The notes: a model not told the origin generated them from the letters alone. Shown: positions 1 through 9,715, counted from the stretch's first letter. The stretch: DNA of 64,000 bases from Pseudomonas sp. MYb60 (GCF_002979555.1 NZ_PCOZ01000004.1:124001-188000); one strand, 5' to 3'. Numbers and translations: made by a program.

Positions 1-1
1 C

Positions 2-349
2 ACCAACGGCCTGGGCGGCATCGCCTGCCATTGGCCAAGGGCCTGGCGCCAAGGCACTGCGGTCGATCTGCACATACCCTCGCTGGGCGCCAGCGCCCGC
101 TACCCGGGGTATGTGGCGTGGTGCCGCAAGGTCGACAATGGCTACCGCATCGGTGTCGCGTTTACCGACGAACATGCGCTGTTCGGCGCGCGCATGGGTG
201 AACAAGCATGCCGCATGCAACGCTACTGCCGCCAGCACGAAGACGCCGAACCGACACCCCAGCAACTCGAAGCCCTGGCCCGCGAGTGGGTGTCGCGCCA
301 TGCCGTCGAGTTCTCCCATGAGGCCTTTGCGGCGCCAGCGCTGGATTAA
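2..349 (+). CDS. PilZ-domain-like protein, C-terminal part (5' end outside window)
   Basis: The reading frame is open from the first bases of the window to a TAA at 347-349, so only about 115 C-terminal residues are present. The visible part starts with TNGLGGIACHW, compatible with the end of a PilZ (D/N)xSxxG motif, and continues as alternating beta strands (AVDLHIP, YVAWCRK, YRIGVAF). PilZ domains bind cyclic-di-GMP. The N-terminal RxxxR half cannot be seen, so the assignment rests on partial evidence. An internal ATG at 113 is unlikely to be the true start because the domain continues upstream. It lies 131 bp before the DAHP synthase gene. Confidence 0.6.
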   Translation, partial: TNGLGGIACHWPRAWRQGTAVDLHIPSLGASARYPGYVAWCRKVDNGYRIGVAFTDEHALFGARMGEQACRMQRYCRQHEDAEPTPQQLEALAREWVSRHAVEFSHEAFAAPALD

Positions 350-480
350 AGCGGGCTTTGCCCATTGTCGCGGGCCCGTGTTACGCGCTAAGGTTCCTCC
401 CCCCTGCATTCAAATCATGCTGTGCTCCGCCGCACGGGGATGGCTGGCGGCCGGCACCCGTGACCCTGACGAGTAACACG

Positions 481-1557
481 ATGGCTGATTTACCGATCAA
501 TGACCTAAACGTCGAATCCAACGAGACCCTGATCACGCCCGATCAGCTCAAGCGCGAAATTCCCCTGAGCGACGCTGCCCTGCAGACCGTCACCAAGGGC
601 CGCGAAGTCATCCGTGACATTCTCGACGGCACCGACCACCGCCTCTTCGTCGTCATCGGGCCTTGCTCGATCCACGACCTCAAGGCTGCCCACGAATACG
701 CCGAGCGCCTCAAGGTGCTGGCCGCGGAAGTGTCCGACACCTTGTACCTGGTGATGCGCGTCTACTTCGAGAAACCGCGTACCACCGTCGGCTGGAAAGG
801 CTTGATCAACGACCCGTACCTGGACGATTCGTTCAAGATCCAGGATGGCCTGCACATCGGTCGTCAGTTGCTGCTGGACCTGGCTGAGATGGGCCTGCCC
901 ACCGCCACCGAAGCCCTCGACCCGATCTCCCCGCAGTACCTGCAGGATTTGATCAGCTGGTCGGCCATCGGCGCACGAACCACCGAATCCCAGACCCACC
1001 GCGAAATGGCGTCCGGCCTGTCTTCGGCCGTGGGCTTCAAGAACGGTACCGACGGCGGCCTGACCGTGGCGATCAACGCGCTGCAATCAGTGTCCAGCCC
1101 TCACCGTTTCCTGGGTATCAACCAGGAAGGCGGCGTGTCCATCGTCACCACCAAGGGCAATGCCTACGGTCACGTGGTGCTGCGTGGCGGCAACGGCAAG
1201 CCGAACTATGATTCGGTCAGCGTTGCGCTGTGCGAACAGGCGCTGAACAAGGCCAAGATCAAGCCGAACATCATGGTCGATTGCAGCCACGCCAATTCCA
1301 ACAAGGACCCGGCTCTGCAACCGCTGGTGATGGAGAACGTTGCCAACCAGATTCTGGAAGGCAACCAGTCGATCATCGGCCTGATGGTCGAGAGCCACCT
1401 GAACTGGGGCTGCCAGGCGATTCCAAAAGACCTGGCGGACTTGCAGTACGGCGTGTCGATCACCGATGCCTGTATCGATTGGGCGGCGACCGAAAACACC
1501 CTGCGCAGCATGCATGCCAAGCTCAAGGACGTCTTGCCGAAACGCAAACGCGCCTGA
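481..1557 (+). CDS. aroF: 3-deoxy-7-phosphoheptulonate (DAHP) synthase, class I
   Basis: This enzyme condenses phosphoenolpyruvate and erythrose 4-phosphate to DAHP, the first step of the shikimate pathway in the cytoplasm. The 358-residue product has the usual length of the AroF/G/H type. Visible motifs are VVIGPCSIHD and RVYFEKPRTTVGWKG near the N-terminus, then GARTTESQTHRE and IMVDCSHANSNK, the latter with metal-binding Cys/His. An upstream in-frame codon at 358 would add 41 residues without family character, so ATG 481 is preferred. The gene ends in a strong terminator. Which aromatic amino acid inhibits this isoenzyme cannot be read from the sequence. Confidence 0.95.
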   Translation: MADLPINDLNVESNETLITPDQLKREIPLSDAALQTVTKGREVIRDILDGTDHRLFVVIGPCSIHDLKAAHEYAERLKVLAAEVSDTLYLVMRVYFEKPRTTVGWKGLINDPYLDDSFKIQDGLHIGRQLLLDLAEMGLPTATEALDPISPQYLQDLISWSAIGARTTESQTHREMASGLSSAVGFKNGTDGGLTVAINALQSVSSPHRFLGINQEGGVSIVTTKGNAYGHVVLRGGNGKPNYDSVSVALCEQALNKAKIKPNIMVDCSHANSNKDPALQPLVMENVANQILEGNQSIIGLMVESHLNWGCQAIPKDLADLQYGVSITDACIDWAATENTLRSMHAKLKDVLPKRKRA

Positions 1558-1576
1558 CGCTGGATTGCGCACACAA

Positions 1577-1606
1577 AAACGCCGGGCTTAGCCCGGCGTT
1601 TTTTTT
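1577..1606 (+). terminator. Rho-independent terminator of DAHP synthase gene
   Basis: A 9-bp stem (ACGCCGGGC/GCCCGGCGT) with a TTA loop is followed by eight T residues, 20 bp after the stop codon. An A-run precedes the stem, so it may also terminate transcripts from the opposing GNAT gene. Confidence 0.9.
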
Positions 1607-1621
1607 GCTGTGTCTCAGGCC

Positions 1622-1903
1622 TTAAAGCTTCGCGGCATGGCGCTGGTGACGCTCCATGTAGCGTTCGACATAAGAGCACGACGGAATCACCGTGTAGCCG
1701 GACTCTTCGGCGAACTTCAGCGCTTCCTCGGTCAACGCCGCCGCGATGCCACGACCGCGCAATGCGTTGGGCACGAAGGTGCGATAGATATCCAGGGTCT
1801 GCTTCCCGAGGTCCATGTAGGTCAGGTAGGCACGATGACCGTCCACATTGGTCTCGAACTGATGACCAGCCTGGTCATGGTGGATGGACAACGCCTCGCT
1901 CAT
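1622..1903 (-). CDS. small GNAT-type N-acetyltransferase
   Basis: This is a 93-residue protein of the short GNAT type (COG2388-like). It has the acetyl-CoA-binding loop ALRGRGIAAALTEEAL (Q/RxxGxG/A) and a C-terminal PSCSYVERYMERH segment typical of this subgroup. The substrate is unknown. The start at 1903 is chosen because GAGGAG lies 7 bp upstream. A longer frame to 1969 adds 22 residues with no family resemblance. The gene converges on the DAHP synthase gene and shares its terminator region. Confidence 0.8.
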   Translation of the reverse strand: MSEALSIHHDQAGHQFETNVDGHRAYLTYMDLGKQTLDIYRTFVPNALRGRGIAAALTEEALKFAEESGYTVIPSCSYVERYMERHQRHAAKL

Positions 1904-2514
1904 CACTACTCCTCGCGGGTCTTGAATTATGACCCCTACCTTACCGATGTTTTTCCGGCGAAGGAACATCTACGCCACCCCGTGCCGGTTTCGACAACGA
2001 GAAAACCTTGAGCGCTCACACCTGCACGTAGGGAATAGTAGGCACCAATCCAGCAATTGCTCAAGGCGCACTCGTCATCCCCTGCCGCGGGTGGATATAG
2101 AAAGGGCACCGATCAACCGATGATCGAAAGCCTGAACATTGCCGGCAGTTGAACCTTGAGACGAACAGACGCTCTTAAAGTCACCTCTACATGGGTAAAA
2201 GATGCAGCCTCGGGCAAACCCGAGCGCAACGTAAGTGCAAGCGTGGATATATAAATGTGTTTTGCGCGACAGGGCTCGACACATGCGGGCCGGCCTTCTC
2301 AGGCAGGATGCAATTGGCGGCTGAATGAAAAAAAATGGACGGTTTTTATACAAACCTCCAAGAGATTAGCCAAAATAGATTCGGCGTGAGAATTTTTTTT
2401 GCTTCTTGCGCTACGTCAGTTTACTTACTACAAGTAATGGGTAGTATGTACGCCGGCTATTAGCTCACTCTGAGAAAATAGCCATCTAATAGAAAGTCCT
2501 TGAAGGGGAACACG
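1904..2514. other. 611-bp intergenic region upstream of oprI
   Basis: No convincing gene was found here. The left part is the upstream region of the GNAT gene. The right part (from about 2330) becomes AT-rich and must hold the oprI promoter. An inverted repeat TTACTT-ACTAC-AAGTAA lies at 2421-2437, inside the suggested promoter. Confidence 0.6.
2420..2447 (+). promoter_or_regulatory. candidate sigma-70 promoter of oprI
   Basis: TTTACT (2420-2425) and TAGTAT (2442-2447) are separated by 16 bp, about 70 bp upstream of the oprI start. The region is AT-rich. This is a pattern match only; neighbouring alternatives exist. Confidence 0.4.
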
Positions 2515-2766
2515 ATGAACAACGTTCTGAAATTCTCTGCACTGGCTCTGGCCGCAGTTCTGGCTACCGGTTGCAGCAGCGTCTCCAAAGAAACCGAAGC
2601 ACGTCTGACTGCAACTGAAGACGCAGCAGCTCGCTCCCAGGCTCGTGCAGATGAAGCCTACAGCAAAGCTACTGAAGCTCTGGCTGCTGCTCAAAAAGCA
2701 CAACAGACTGCTGACGAAGCTAACGAGCGTGCTCTGCGTATGCTTGAAAAAGCTAGCCGCAAGTAA
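2515..2766 (+). CDS. oprI: major outer-membrane lipoprotein OprI
   Basis: This 83-residue precursor is the Pseudomonas counterpart of Braun lipoprotein, anchoring the outer membrane and partly linked to peptidoglycan. A signal peptide ends in the lipobox LATGC, with lipidated Cys20. The mature part is an alanine-rich heptad-repeat helix with a basic C-terminus (KASRK) that includes the terminal lysine used for peptidoglycan linkage. The start at 2515 follows GAAGGGGAA. Codon use is strongly biased, as expected of a very highly expressed gene. It is monocistronic, with its own terminator. Confidence 0.97.
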   Translation: MNNVLKFSALALAAVLATGCSSVSKETEARLTATEDAAARSQARADEAYSKATEALAAAQKAQQTADEANERALRMLEKASRK

Positions 2767-2787
2767 TAATCCCTCGGGGTTGTTATC

Positions 2788-2817
2788 AAGCCGATCCATT
2801 TATGGGTCGGCTTTTTT
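2788..2817 (+). terminator. oprI terminator
   Basis: Inverted repeat AAGCCGA..TCC/GGG..TCGGCTT is followed by a T-run, 22 bp after the oprI stop. Confidence 0.85.
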
Positions 2818-2867
2818 ATTGCCCGAATTACCTACGATCTTCAAGATTTTCGCGAGCAGGCTCGCGC

Positions 2868-3833
2868 CTACAAGGGATCGATCGGCGCGCTGGCGGCCAC
2901 CGAGGCTGGGCCAGGCACACCGATTTCCGTCGGCAAGCCATCTTCGGCCGCCACGACGTCCCGTACCTGGTCCCAGTTCACCCGCAGCTTGTTGGACAGG
3001 TCTTCACGCTTGAGCAAGGCGTTGATCACCGCGGTGTGCTTGTCGACCACCGACGGCGTGCCGTCGTCATTCAATGGGGTATGGGCCTCAAGGTAGACCT
3101 TGCCGCCATGGCTGCCAAACTTGTAGGCCTCGTTGATGATGCGTACCGACGTACCCACCGGCACCATGCCAGCCATTTCCAGCACGTTGTTGTTGAACAT
3201 GCGGAAGCAACCGTGGCTCGTGCGCGTGCCGATACCAAACTTCATGTTGGAACCGTGGATCAGGTAACCCGGCGTGCCCAGGGTGAACTTGAACGGCCCC
3301 AGAGGATTGTCCGGACCGGCCGGCACCACGTTGGGCAACGGGTCACCGTTGGCGGCGTGCTCGGCCTTGATCGAGGCCGGCGGCGTCCAGGTCGGATTTG
3401 GCGTCTTGGCAATGATGCTCGTGTGAGCGATCGGCGAGCCCCAGCCTTCACGACCGATCCCCAACGGGAAGGTGTAGACCACGTTCTGGCCTTTGGGGAA
3501 GTAATAGAGCCGGTATTCCGCCAGGTTGATCACGATGCCTTCCCGAGGACCGGGTGGCAGGATGAACCGCGTCGGCAACACAATCTCGGTGCCCGCCCCC
3601 GGCAACCAGGCATCCACGCCCGGGTTGGCCGCGACCATCTCCGAATAGCCCAGGTCGTAGGTGGTGCCCAGGTCGGCAAAGGTGTCTTCGTACTTGGCCT
3701 TGATCACCTGGACCTGGCCGACGATGTCTTCACCCGGCGGTGGCAAGGGCAACTGCAAGGCTGATGCAGAACCGGCCGCACAGAGTGCAGCGAGAGACAG
3801 GCAGCAGGTGACGACGGAAAGGCGCGACAACAT
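2868..3833 (-). CDS. periplasmic L,D-transpeptidase (YkuD/ErfK family)
   Basis: This is a 321-residue exported protein. A signal peptide covers about residues 1-26 (ending GSASA). A LysM-like segment follows (YEDTFADLGTTYDLGYSEMVAANPGVD, written here only as a landmark of the region near residues 48-75). The YkuD catalytic domain then carries HGSNMKFGIGTRTSHGCFRM, with the catalytic His and Cys. Such enzymes form 3-3 crosslinks in peptidoglycan or attach Braun-type lipoproteins. The adjacency to oprI, encoding the likely lipoprotein substrate, is suggestive but not proof. The start at 3833 gives the proper signal peptide; the 80-residue upstream extension does not. Confidence 0.9.
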   Translation of the reverse strand: MLSRLSVVTCCLSLAALCAAGSASALQLPLPPPGEDIVGQVQVIKAKYEDTFADLGTTYDLGYSEMVAANPGVDAWLPGAGTEIVLPTRFILPPGPREGIVINLAEYRLYYFPKGQNVVYTFPLGIGREGWGSPIAHTSIIAKTPNPTWTPPASIKAEHAANGDPLPNVVPAGPDNPLGPFKFTLGTPGYLIHGSNMKFGIGTRTSHGCFRMFNNNVLEMAGMVPVGTSVRIINEAYKFGSHGGKVYLEAHTPLNDDGTPSVVDKHTAVINALLKREDLSNKLRVNWDQVRDVVAAEDGLPTEIGVPGPASVAASAPIDPL

Positions 3834-3919
3834 CCGGAAAATCCTTCGCAGAACGACGGGTAGGTAAAAATCGATTGTATACGTGAACCGGGCTTCTAGC
3901 TGCAAGCCTGTCGTGGCCG

Positions 3920-4213
3920 CTACAGTTCGAACCGCAGTTCCGGCCAGATCGGCGGCGTGCCACGCTTCTGGGATTCGAGAATCGCCCGGCACAGGGGGCA
4001 CAGGCGCTGGTCCTGGAAAATCGAGCGATCCACCCTCGACCAACGGGGCTGCGCGGGCAATAAAGTGCCACACAACGTGCGATCGATGGAGCCGCCCAGT
4101 TCCAGCTGACGCGCCACCAGATGCACCCGCACTTCCTGGCAGGCGAACAGATCCAGCTGTTCGTCCGGCTCGATCAGTTGGTAGTTAAACAGGGACCAGG
4201 CAGGACGCGACAT
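3920..4213 (-). CDS. conserved small hypothetical protein with CxxC
   Basis: This is a 97-residue protein of no family I can name. It has no signal peptide or membrane segment. The C-terminal half carries C-P-L-C (in RLCPLCRAIL) and a further single Cys upstream (RTLCGTL), which might bind metal. The start at 4213 is preferred over 4225 because GGAG lies 6 bp upstream. It lies between tesA and the L,D-transpeptidase gene on the same strand. Confidence 0.65.
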   Translation of the reverse strand: MSRPAWSLFNYQLIEPDEQLDLFACQEVRVHLVARQLELGGSIDRTLCGTLLPAQPRWSRVDRSIFQDQRLCPLCRAILESQKRGTPPIWPELRFEL

Positions 4214-4271
4214 CAGGGGCTCCAAATCGGGGGGGCGCCACCTTAGCCGAAAGCCTGCCGGTAGAAAAGCG

Positions 4272-4877
4272 TCATAACAGCGGTTTTAGCGCCGGCCAGA
4301 CATTTTCGAGCAACTTGCCCTGGGCACCGACCGCCGGGTGCAGGCCGTCCGCCTGCATCAGTTCGGGATTGCCCCCCACGCCTTCGAGGAAAAACGGCAC
4401 CAGCGGCACCGCTTTCTCCTTCGCCAAGGTGCCATACACCTGTGCAAACGCGTTGGTGTAACGCGGGCCATAATTGGGCGGTAACTGCATGCCCAGCAAC
4501 AGCACCTTGGCGCCGATGGCCTTGGAGCGATCAATCATCGAGGCAAGATTTTGTTGCAATTGCGCCGGTGGCTGGCCGCGCAGGCCATCGTTGCCGCCCA
4601 ATTCGATGATCACAACCTCGGGCTTATGCTCTGCAAGCGCCGCCGGCAGCCGCGCCAGGCCTCCGGCACTGGTGTCGCCGCTGATGGAGGCATTCACCAC
4701 TTTATCGTCGAAACCCTCCTTCTTGAGCCGTTGCTCGAGCAGGGCTACCCACCCTTTGCGGGTATCCAGGCCGAAACCGGCACTGATACTATCGCCAACG
4801 ATCAGGACTGTACCCGCCGCTGCGTTCTGGGCCATGCACATCAAGGCCAGGCCAGCACTCAAAAACCACATTCGCAT
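4272..4877 (-). CDS. tesA: TesA arylesterase / lysophospholipase (SGNH hydrolase)
   Basis: This is a 201-residue precursor with a signal peptide (about residues 1-21), so it acts in the periplasm. SGNH blocks are all visible: GDSIS with nucleophile Ser30, the block II Gly region ([12 protein letters not shown]), GGND, and DGLHP with the Asp/His pair. TesA hydrolyses thioesters, aryl esters and lysophospholipids. The start at 4877 has GGAG 6 bp upstream; the frame continues upstream only as antisense to ybbA. It is divergent from ybbA, with 10 bp between the start codons. Confidence 0.95.
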   Translation of the reverse strand: MRMWFLSAGLALMCMAQNAAAGTVLIVGDSISAGFGLDTRKGWVALLEQRLKKEGFDDKVVNASISGDTSAGGLARLPAALAEHKPEVVIIELGGNDGLRGQPPAQLQQNLASMIDRSKAIGAKVLLLGMQLPPNYGPRYTNAFAQVYGTLAKEKAVPLVPFFLEGVGGNPELMQADGLHPAVGAQGKLLENVWPALKPLL

Positions 4878-4887
4878 CGGATTCTCC

Positions 4888-5571
4888 ATGGGCGCAAGCA
4901 TTCTCATCGCGCGGGACCTTAGCAAAGTGGTTCCCAGCGCGGAAGGTGAACTGACTATCCTGCACGAACTGAGCCTGGAACTGAACAAGGGCGACAGCCT
5001 GGCCATCGTTGGCAGCTCCGGTTCCGGCAAATCCACCCTCCTCGGCCTGCTGGCCGGCCTCGACCTGCCCAGCAGCGGCGAAGTCACCCTCGCCGGCCAA
5101 GCCCTCAGCACCCTCGACGAAGACCAGCGCGCGCGCATTCGCGCCGAGCACGTGGGTTTCGTCTTCCAGTCTTTCCAATTGCTCGACAGCCTCAATGCGC
5201 TGGAAAACGTCATGCTTCCGCTGGAGCTCGACGGCCGCAAGGACGCCCGCGAACGCGCCCGGCACCTGCTCGAGCGCGTTGGCCTGGGCCAACGCCTGAC
5301 CCACTCGCCTCGCCAACTGTCGGGCGGCGAGCAACAACGGGTGGCGATTGCCCGCGCCTTTGCGGCCGAGCCGGACGTGTTGTTTGCCGATGAGCCCACG
5401 GGCAACCTCGACAGCCACACCGGCGAACGCATCAGCGACCTGCTGTTCGAACTCAATAAAGAGAGCGGCACGACCCTGGTGCTGGTCACCCATGACGAGC
5501 GCCTGGCCCATCGTTGCCGACGCCTGATCCGCCTTGAAGCCGGCCTGATGGTCGCGCCCCTGGAGCCTTGA
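4888..5571 (+). CDS. ybbA: ABC transporter ATP-binding protein (YbbA, LolD-like)
   Basis: This 227-residue ATPase has a complete motif set: Walker [10 protein letters not shown], signature [14 protein letters not shown], Walker [14 protein letters not shown] and H-loop VTHDE. It belongs to the MacB/LolD group that energises FtsX-like permeases. The stop codon overlaps the start of the permease gene by one base (TGATG), indicating translational coupling. The pair, next to tesA, is a conserved arrangement whose exported substrate is unknown. Confidence 0.93.
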   Translation: MGASILIARDLSKVVPSAEGELTILHELSLELNKGDSLAIVGSSGSGKSTLLGLLAGLDLPSSGEVTLAGQALSTLDEDQRARIRAEHVGFVFQSFQLLDSLNALENVMLPLELDGRKDARERARHLLERVGLGQRLTHSPRQLSGGEQQRVAIARAFAAEPDVLFADEPTGNLDSHTGERISDLLFELNKESGTTLVLVTHDERLAHRCRRLIRLEAGLMVAPLEP

Positions 5572-8081
5572 TGGCACGTTTGCCGCTGTTGCGCCTGTTC
5601 AGCCTTGCCATGCGCCAATTGCTGCGCGATGCCCGCGCTGGTGAATTGCGCGTGTTGTTCTTCGCCCTGCTGGTGGCCGTGGCCGCCAGCACCGCCATCG
5701 GTTATTTCGGCGCCCGCCTCAACGGCGCCATGCTGTTGCGCGCCACCGAGTTCCTCGGCGCAGACCTGGTCCTGGAAGGCAGTTCGCCTGCGCGTCCCGA
5801 GCAGGTCCAGTCCGGCATCGAGCTGGGCCTGGGTCATGCGCGCGTGGTGGAGTTCTCCAGCGTGATCGCCACCGATAACGGCATCCAGCTTTCCAGCATC
5901 AAGGCGGTGAACGAGCAGTACCCGCTGCGGGGCGAACTGAAAAGCGCCGCCGCACCCTTCGGTGAAGAAACATCCGGCGGCGAGCCAAAACCCGGCGAAG
6001 CCTGGGTGGAGGCGCGGCTGCTGACGGCGTTGAACCTCAAGGTCGGCGACAGCGTCGACGTCGGCATGAAGACCCTGCGCCTCGCGCGAGTGCTGACCTA
6101 CGAGCCCGATCGTGCCGGCAACTTCTACAGCCTCACGCCACGGGTGATGATCAACCTGGCAGACCTGCAGGCCACGGGGGTGGTCCAGCCCGGCAGCCGC
6201 GTCAGTTACCGCGAGCTGTGGCGTGGCCCCCAAGGCACCACGGTCCTGCAAACCTATCGCGACCTGATCAAGCCGGGGCTCGCCGCCAACCAGCGGCTGC
6301 AGGACTCACGCGACGGCAACCAACAGATCGGCGGCGCCCTGGGCAAGGCCGAACGCTACCTGAACATGGCCAGCCTGGTGGCCGTGCTGCTCGCCGGCGT
6401 GGCCGTGGCGCTGTCCGCCAACCGGTTCGCCACCCGACGCTTCGACGCCAGCGCCTTGTTGCGCTGCCTCGGGTTGTCACGGCGTGAAGCCATGTTGCTG
6501 TTCAGCCTGCAATTGACCGTCCTGGGCCTGCTGGCCAGCCTGGCCGGCGCGTTGCTCGGCTGGCTGGCACAGTTTGGCCTGTTCTATTTCCTCCACGACC
6601 TGCTGCCTTCGGACGTTCCCCCCGGCGGGCTGTTGCCGGCAATCGCCGGGATAGGTACGGGCCTAGTCGCACTGGCCGGCTTCGCGTTGCCGCCACTGGC
6701 CGCGCTGGGCCGCGTGCCGCCGTTGCGGGTGTTGCGCCGCGACCTGTTGCCGATCCCGTCCAGCACCTGGATGGTCTACGGCACGGCGCTGTTTGCCCTG
6801 GGCCTGATCATGTGGCGCTTGAGCCTTGACCTGGTACTCACCTTCGCCCTGCTCGGCGGTGGCGTCGTGGCTGCGCTGATCCTCGGTGGCTTGCTGCTGT
6901 TGCTGCTGCAGAGCCTGCGCCGCCTGCTGGCCCGTGCCTCCCTGCCCTGGCGCCTGGGCCTTGGCCAGTTGTTACGTCACCCGCTGGCAGCTGCTGGCCA
7001 GTCGCTGGCGTTCGGCCTGATCCTGCTGTCGATGGGCCTCATCGCCCTGCTGCGCGGCGAGTTGCTCGACACCTGGCAAAACCAGTTGCCCAAGGACGCA
7101 CCCAACTATTTCGCGCTGAACATCCTGCCTGCCGACAAAGACGCCTTCGGCGCCCGCCTGTTGGAACTGCAAGCGCAATCCGCCCCGCTGTATCCAGTGG
7201 TGCCTGGCCGGCTGATCAGTATCAATGGCGAGCCGGTGCAAGAGATTGTCAGCAAGGATTCCAGCGGCGACCGCGCCGTGCAGCGGGACCTCAGCCTGAC
7301 CTGGGCCGCCGACCTGCCGCCCGGCAATGCGCTGACCGCAGGCACGTGGTGGTCACCGCAACCGGCGGATGAAATCCCTGGCGTCTCGGTGGAAGCCAAA
7401 GTGGCGGAAAGCCTCAAGCTCAAACTGAACGACCACCTGGTGTTCACCGTGGCCGGGGAAAATCGCGAAGCCCGGGTCACCAGCCTGCGGACCATCAACT
7501 GGGATAATTTCCAACCCAACTTCTTCATGATTTTCCAGCCCGGCACCTTGAAGGACCTGCCGGCCACCTACCTGACCAGCTTTTACCTGGCACCGGGTCA
7601 CGACCAACAGATCGTCGACCTCTCCCGGGCTTTCCCGGCGGTGACCATCCTGCAGGTCGAGGCGCTGCTGGAGCAGTTGCGCAGCATTCTTGCCCAGGTA
7701 ACCCTGGCGGTGGAATACGTGCTGCTGTTCGTACTGGCGGCCGGCATGGCGGTGCTGTTCTCCGGCCTGCAAGCCACCCTGGACGAACGTATTCGCCAGG
7801 GCGCGCTGCTGCGTGCGCTGGGGGCTGAACGCAAGCTGCTGGTCAAGGCCCGGCGCATCGAGTTCGGATTGCTGGGGGCCGCCAGCGGATTACTGGCTGC
7901 GCTGGGGACGGAGTTGGTGACCTGGGTGTTGTACCGCTATGCGTTCGACCTCGCCTGGCATCCTCACCCCTGGCTGTTGTTACTGCCGGTGATCGGCGCG
8001 GTGTTGATTGGCACCGCCGGAGTGTTCGGCACCCGTCGGGCCCTCAACGCAAGCCCATTGACCGTCCTGCGCGAAGGTTGA
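5571..8081 (+). CDS. ybbP: ABC transporter permease, YbbP-type, FtsX family
   Basis: This is an 836-residue inner-membrane protein with about ten hydrophobic segments. There is one near the N-terminus (residues about 25-50), a block of several in the middle (about 260-480) and three near the C-terminus. Two large periplasmic MacB-like domains lie in between. The length and layout match the double-FtsX permeases partnered with YbbA/LolD ATPases. Such transporters work mechanically on envelope substrates rather than moving small solutes. Start ATG 5571 overlaps the ybbA stop. Confidence 0.93.
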   Translation: MARLPLLRLFSLAMRQLLRDARAGELRVLFFALLVAVAASTAIGYFGARLNGAMLLRATEFLGADLVLEGSSPARPEQVQSGIELGLGHARVVEFSSVIATDNGIQLSSIKAVNEQYPLRGELKSAAAPFGEETSGGEPKPGEAWVEARLLTALNLKVGDSVDVGMKTLRLARVLTYEPDRAGNFYSLTPRVMINLADLQATGVVQPGSRVSYRELWRGPQGTTVLQTYRDLIKPGLAANQRLQDSRDGNQQIGGALGKAERYLNMASLVAVLLAGVAVALSANRFATRRFDASALLRCLGLSRREAMLLFSLQLTVLGLLASLAGALLGWLAQFGLFYFLHDLLPSDVPPGGLLPAIAGIGTGLVALAGFALPPLAALGRVPPLRVLRRDLLPIPSSTWMVYGTALFALGLIMWRLSLDLVLTFALLGGGVVAALILGGLLLLLLQSLRRLLARASLPWRLGLGQLLRHPLAAAGQSLAFGLILLSMGLIALLRGELLDTWQNQLPKDAPNYFALNILPADKDAFGARLLELQAQSAPLYPVVPGRLISINGEPVQEIVSKDSSGDRAVQRDLSLTWAADLPPGNALTAGTWWSPQPADEIPGVSVEAKVAESLKLKLNDHLVFTVAGENREARVTSLRTINWDNFQPNFFMIFQPGTLKDLPATYLTSFYLAPGHDQQIVDLSRAFPAVTILQVEALLEQLRSILAQVTLAVEYVLLFVLAAGMAVLFSGLQATLDERIRQGALLRALGAERKLLVKARRIEFGLLGAASGLLAALGTELVTWVLYRYAFDLAWHPHPWLLLLPVIGAVLIGTAGVFGTRRALNASPLTVLREG

Positions 8082-8088
8082 AACGACA

Positions 8089-8120
8089 ATGGCCCGCCTG
8101 CTTCACGGCAGGCGGGCCAT
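8089..8120. terminator. bidirectional hairpin between ybbP and greB
   Basis: A perfect 13-bp inverted repeat (ATGGCCCGCCTGC / GCAGGCGGGCCAT) has a 6-nt loop and sits between the two convergent stop codons. It lacks a long T-run on either strand, so termination strength is uncertain. Confidence 0.65.
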
Positions 8121-8126
8121 CGTTGC

Positions 8127-8600
8127 TTACTTCACATACTCGATTCCCGTGATCCACCAACACATCTCGCCTCCCGGCGTCTGCACGACGGCCTCATCGT
8201 CCACTTCCTTGCGCAACAACGCGCGCGCCATCGGCGAGTCGATGGAAATGTAGTCCATGCGATCGTAAATCTCGTCATAACCGACAATGCGAAACCGCTT
8301 GGTTTCACCCTGCTCGTTTTCGATATCCACCCAAGCGCCGAAAAACACTTTGCCCTCTTGCTCGGGCATGTACTCCACCACACGCATGTCTTCCAGGCGC
8401 TTGCGCAGGTAGCGCACACGGCGATCGATCTCGCGGAGCAACTTCTTGTTGTACTGGTAGTCGGCGTTTTCGCTGCGATCCCCCAGCGACGCAGCCCAGG
8501 TCACCTTGCGGGTGGTGTCCGGACGCTTTTCACGCCACAGGTAATCCAACTCTTTCTTCAGCGCCTCATGACCTTCTTTGGTAATCAGCTTGGTACTCAA
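8127..8600 (-). CDS. greB: transcription elongation factor GreB
   Basis: GreB binds the secondary channel of RNA polymerase and stimulates transcript cleavage to rescue backtracked complexes. The N-terminal coiled coil is visible, with ENADYQYNKKLLREIDRR and its acidic tip (LGDRSENADY). A C-terminal FKBP-like domain follows (RIVGYDEIYDRMDYISIDSP). With a TTG start at 8600 the protein is 157 residues, the usual size, and begins STKLITKEGHEAL. An ATG at 8627 would add nine atypical residues (DIAWGCTRL), so the TTG is preferred, with moderate certainty. Confidence 0.92.
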   Translation of the reverse strand: MSTKLITKEGHEALKKELDYLWREKRPDTTRKVTWAASLGDRSENADYQYNKKLLREIDRRVRYLRKRLEDMRVVEYMPEQEGKVFFGAWVDIENEQGETKRFRIVGYDEIYDRMDYISIDSPMARALLRKEVDDEAVVQTPGGEMCWWITGIEYVK

Positions 8601-8713
8601 ACGCGTGCATCCCCAGGCAATGTCCATAGGTGCCGATGTGCCAGGTTCCGGGTCCTGGATTCGGCGGGCTCGCGCTGATGATAAATGAACCCGGCAAAGT
8701 AGCCAGTGCTGGC

Positions 8714-9715
8714 CTAGCCATCCAATGCCTGATCCAGTTCAAGCAACACGCCTCGCAGGTTCTGTCGCAGGCTGGCCACCTGGCTCATCGTCACCTTCAA
8801 GGCGTCGGACCGCTGGCTGACAGCCAGTGACTGATCATGCAACTGCGCAGTGCGCTGCTCCAATGCCTGAGCCCGCTCATCCAGTTGCGCCTGCTGTTGC
8901 TGCAAGCGGTCTTCCCACTGCTCCAGGGCTGCCTCCCGCTCGATGGCCGCGCGCTTTTGCTGGGTCAACTCCTGGGCGACACGCGCCAGGTTGGTCAGGG
9001 TGCTGTCCACTTCGAACAACATGTTCGAATCCGACTCTGACTGCGGGGTCGGGGTCGGGACCGACTGGGCTGGCTCATCGGGCGCCTGTGCAGCCGCCAG
9101 CTCAACCTGCACCACGGCGCGAGGCATATCGCCCGGCGTGGGCTGGGGTTGTTCAACGGGGGGCTCAGGCTCGAAGGGCTTCGAAGGCTCCATGGTAATT
9201 ACCTCCCTGACAGGTGCACTCATTTTTGACGAGAAACGAATGCTGGGCACGATGATGGAGGAGCTTTCGATGGCCGGCAGCACCGGCACAGACATCCCGA
9301 GCGTGATGACCTTCATCACCAGCGCCTTCTTGATAATCACCGAGTGATGATCTTCAGGCCTGGCCGGGGGCAATTTACAGCCCTTGAGATCAACGAAGTG
9401 GTAAGGCACCTGGGCCTCGGCCACGCCGCCAGCCCTGGCACCCGAGGCCGTCGCCACTATCAGGATCTGCTTGAAGACATGCATGGCAACCTGCAGGTCT
9501 TCCTGGGATTCGACGCCGCCGAGGAAATACCGATCGTGCTTTTTACGCAAAGCCGCGATGTAGACCCTCGAACTACCTGGCTCAACTTCTTCGTCAAGGC
9601 TGTAGACAAGGAAGTTGGTAGCAATCTGGCCGACCGCGAAGCCGCAGAGCAGTGCACCGTTGACCGGTGCATCCTGACCGTCGCGCTCCAGAACAAGGGT
9701 ACGTAGCAGCATCAT
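8714..9715 (-). CDS. unrecognised protein with C-terminal coiled coil
   Basis: I do not recognise this 333-residue protein. Three parts can be distinguished. The N-terminal globular part (about 1-165) contains short strand-rich stretches and no catalytic motif. A proline/glutamate-rich linker (about 170-225) includes EPEPPVEQPQPTP. A Gln/Glu/Ala-rich region (about 235-333) forms a long predicted coiled coil (ERAQALEQRTAQLHDQ and similar). There is no signal peptide. Either ATG at 9715 or 9712 may start it. It is divergent from the ABC/GldG operon across a 280-bp AT-rich spacer, which may hold shared control sites. Confidence 0.6.
   Translation of the reverse strand: MMLLRTLVLERDGQDAPVNGALLCGFAVGQIATNFLVYSLDEEVEPGSSRVYIAALRKKHDRYFLGGVESQEDLQVAMHVFKQILIVATASGARAGGVAEAQVPYHFVDLKGCKLPPARPEDHHSVIIKKALVMKVITLGMSVPVLPAIESSSIIVPSIRFSSKMSAPVREVITMEPSKPFEPEPPVEQPQPTPGDMPRAVVQVELAAAQAPDEPAQSVPTPTPQSESDSNMLFEVDSTLTNLARVAQELTQQKRAAIEREAALEQWEDRLQQQQAQLDERAQALEQRTAQLHDQSLAVSQRSDALKVTMSQVASLRQNLRGVLLELDQALDG

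Noticed and set aside
2075..2353. 92-codon minus-strand frame in the oprI upstream region
   Set aside because: Cys/Arg-rich product, no ribosome site, and low coding character in a promoter region.
4878..6251. A 659-codon minus-strand frame including tesA
   Set aside because: Only the last 201 codons have TesA character, with a signal peptide and ribosome site at 4877; the rest is antisense to ybbA/ybbP.
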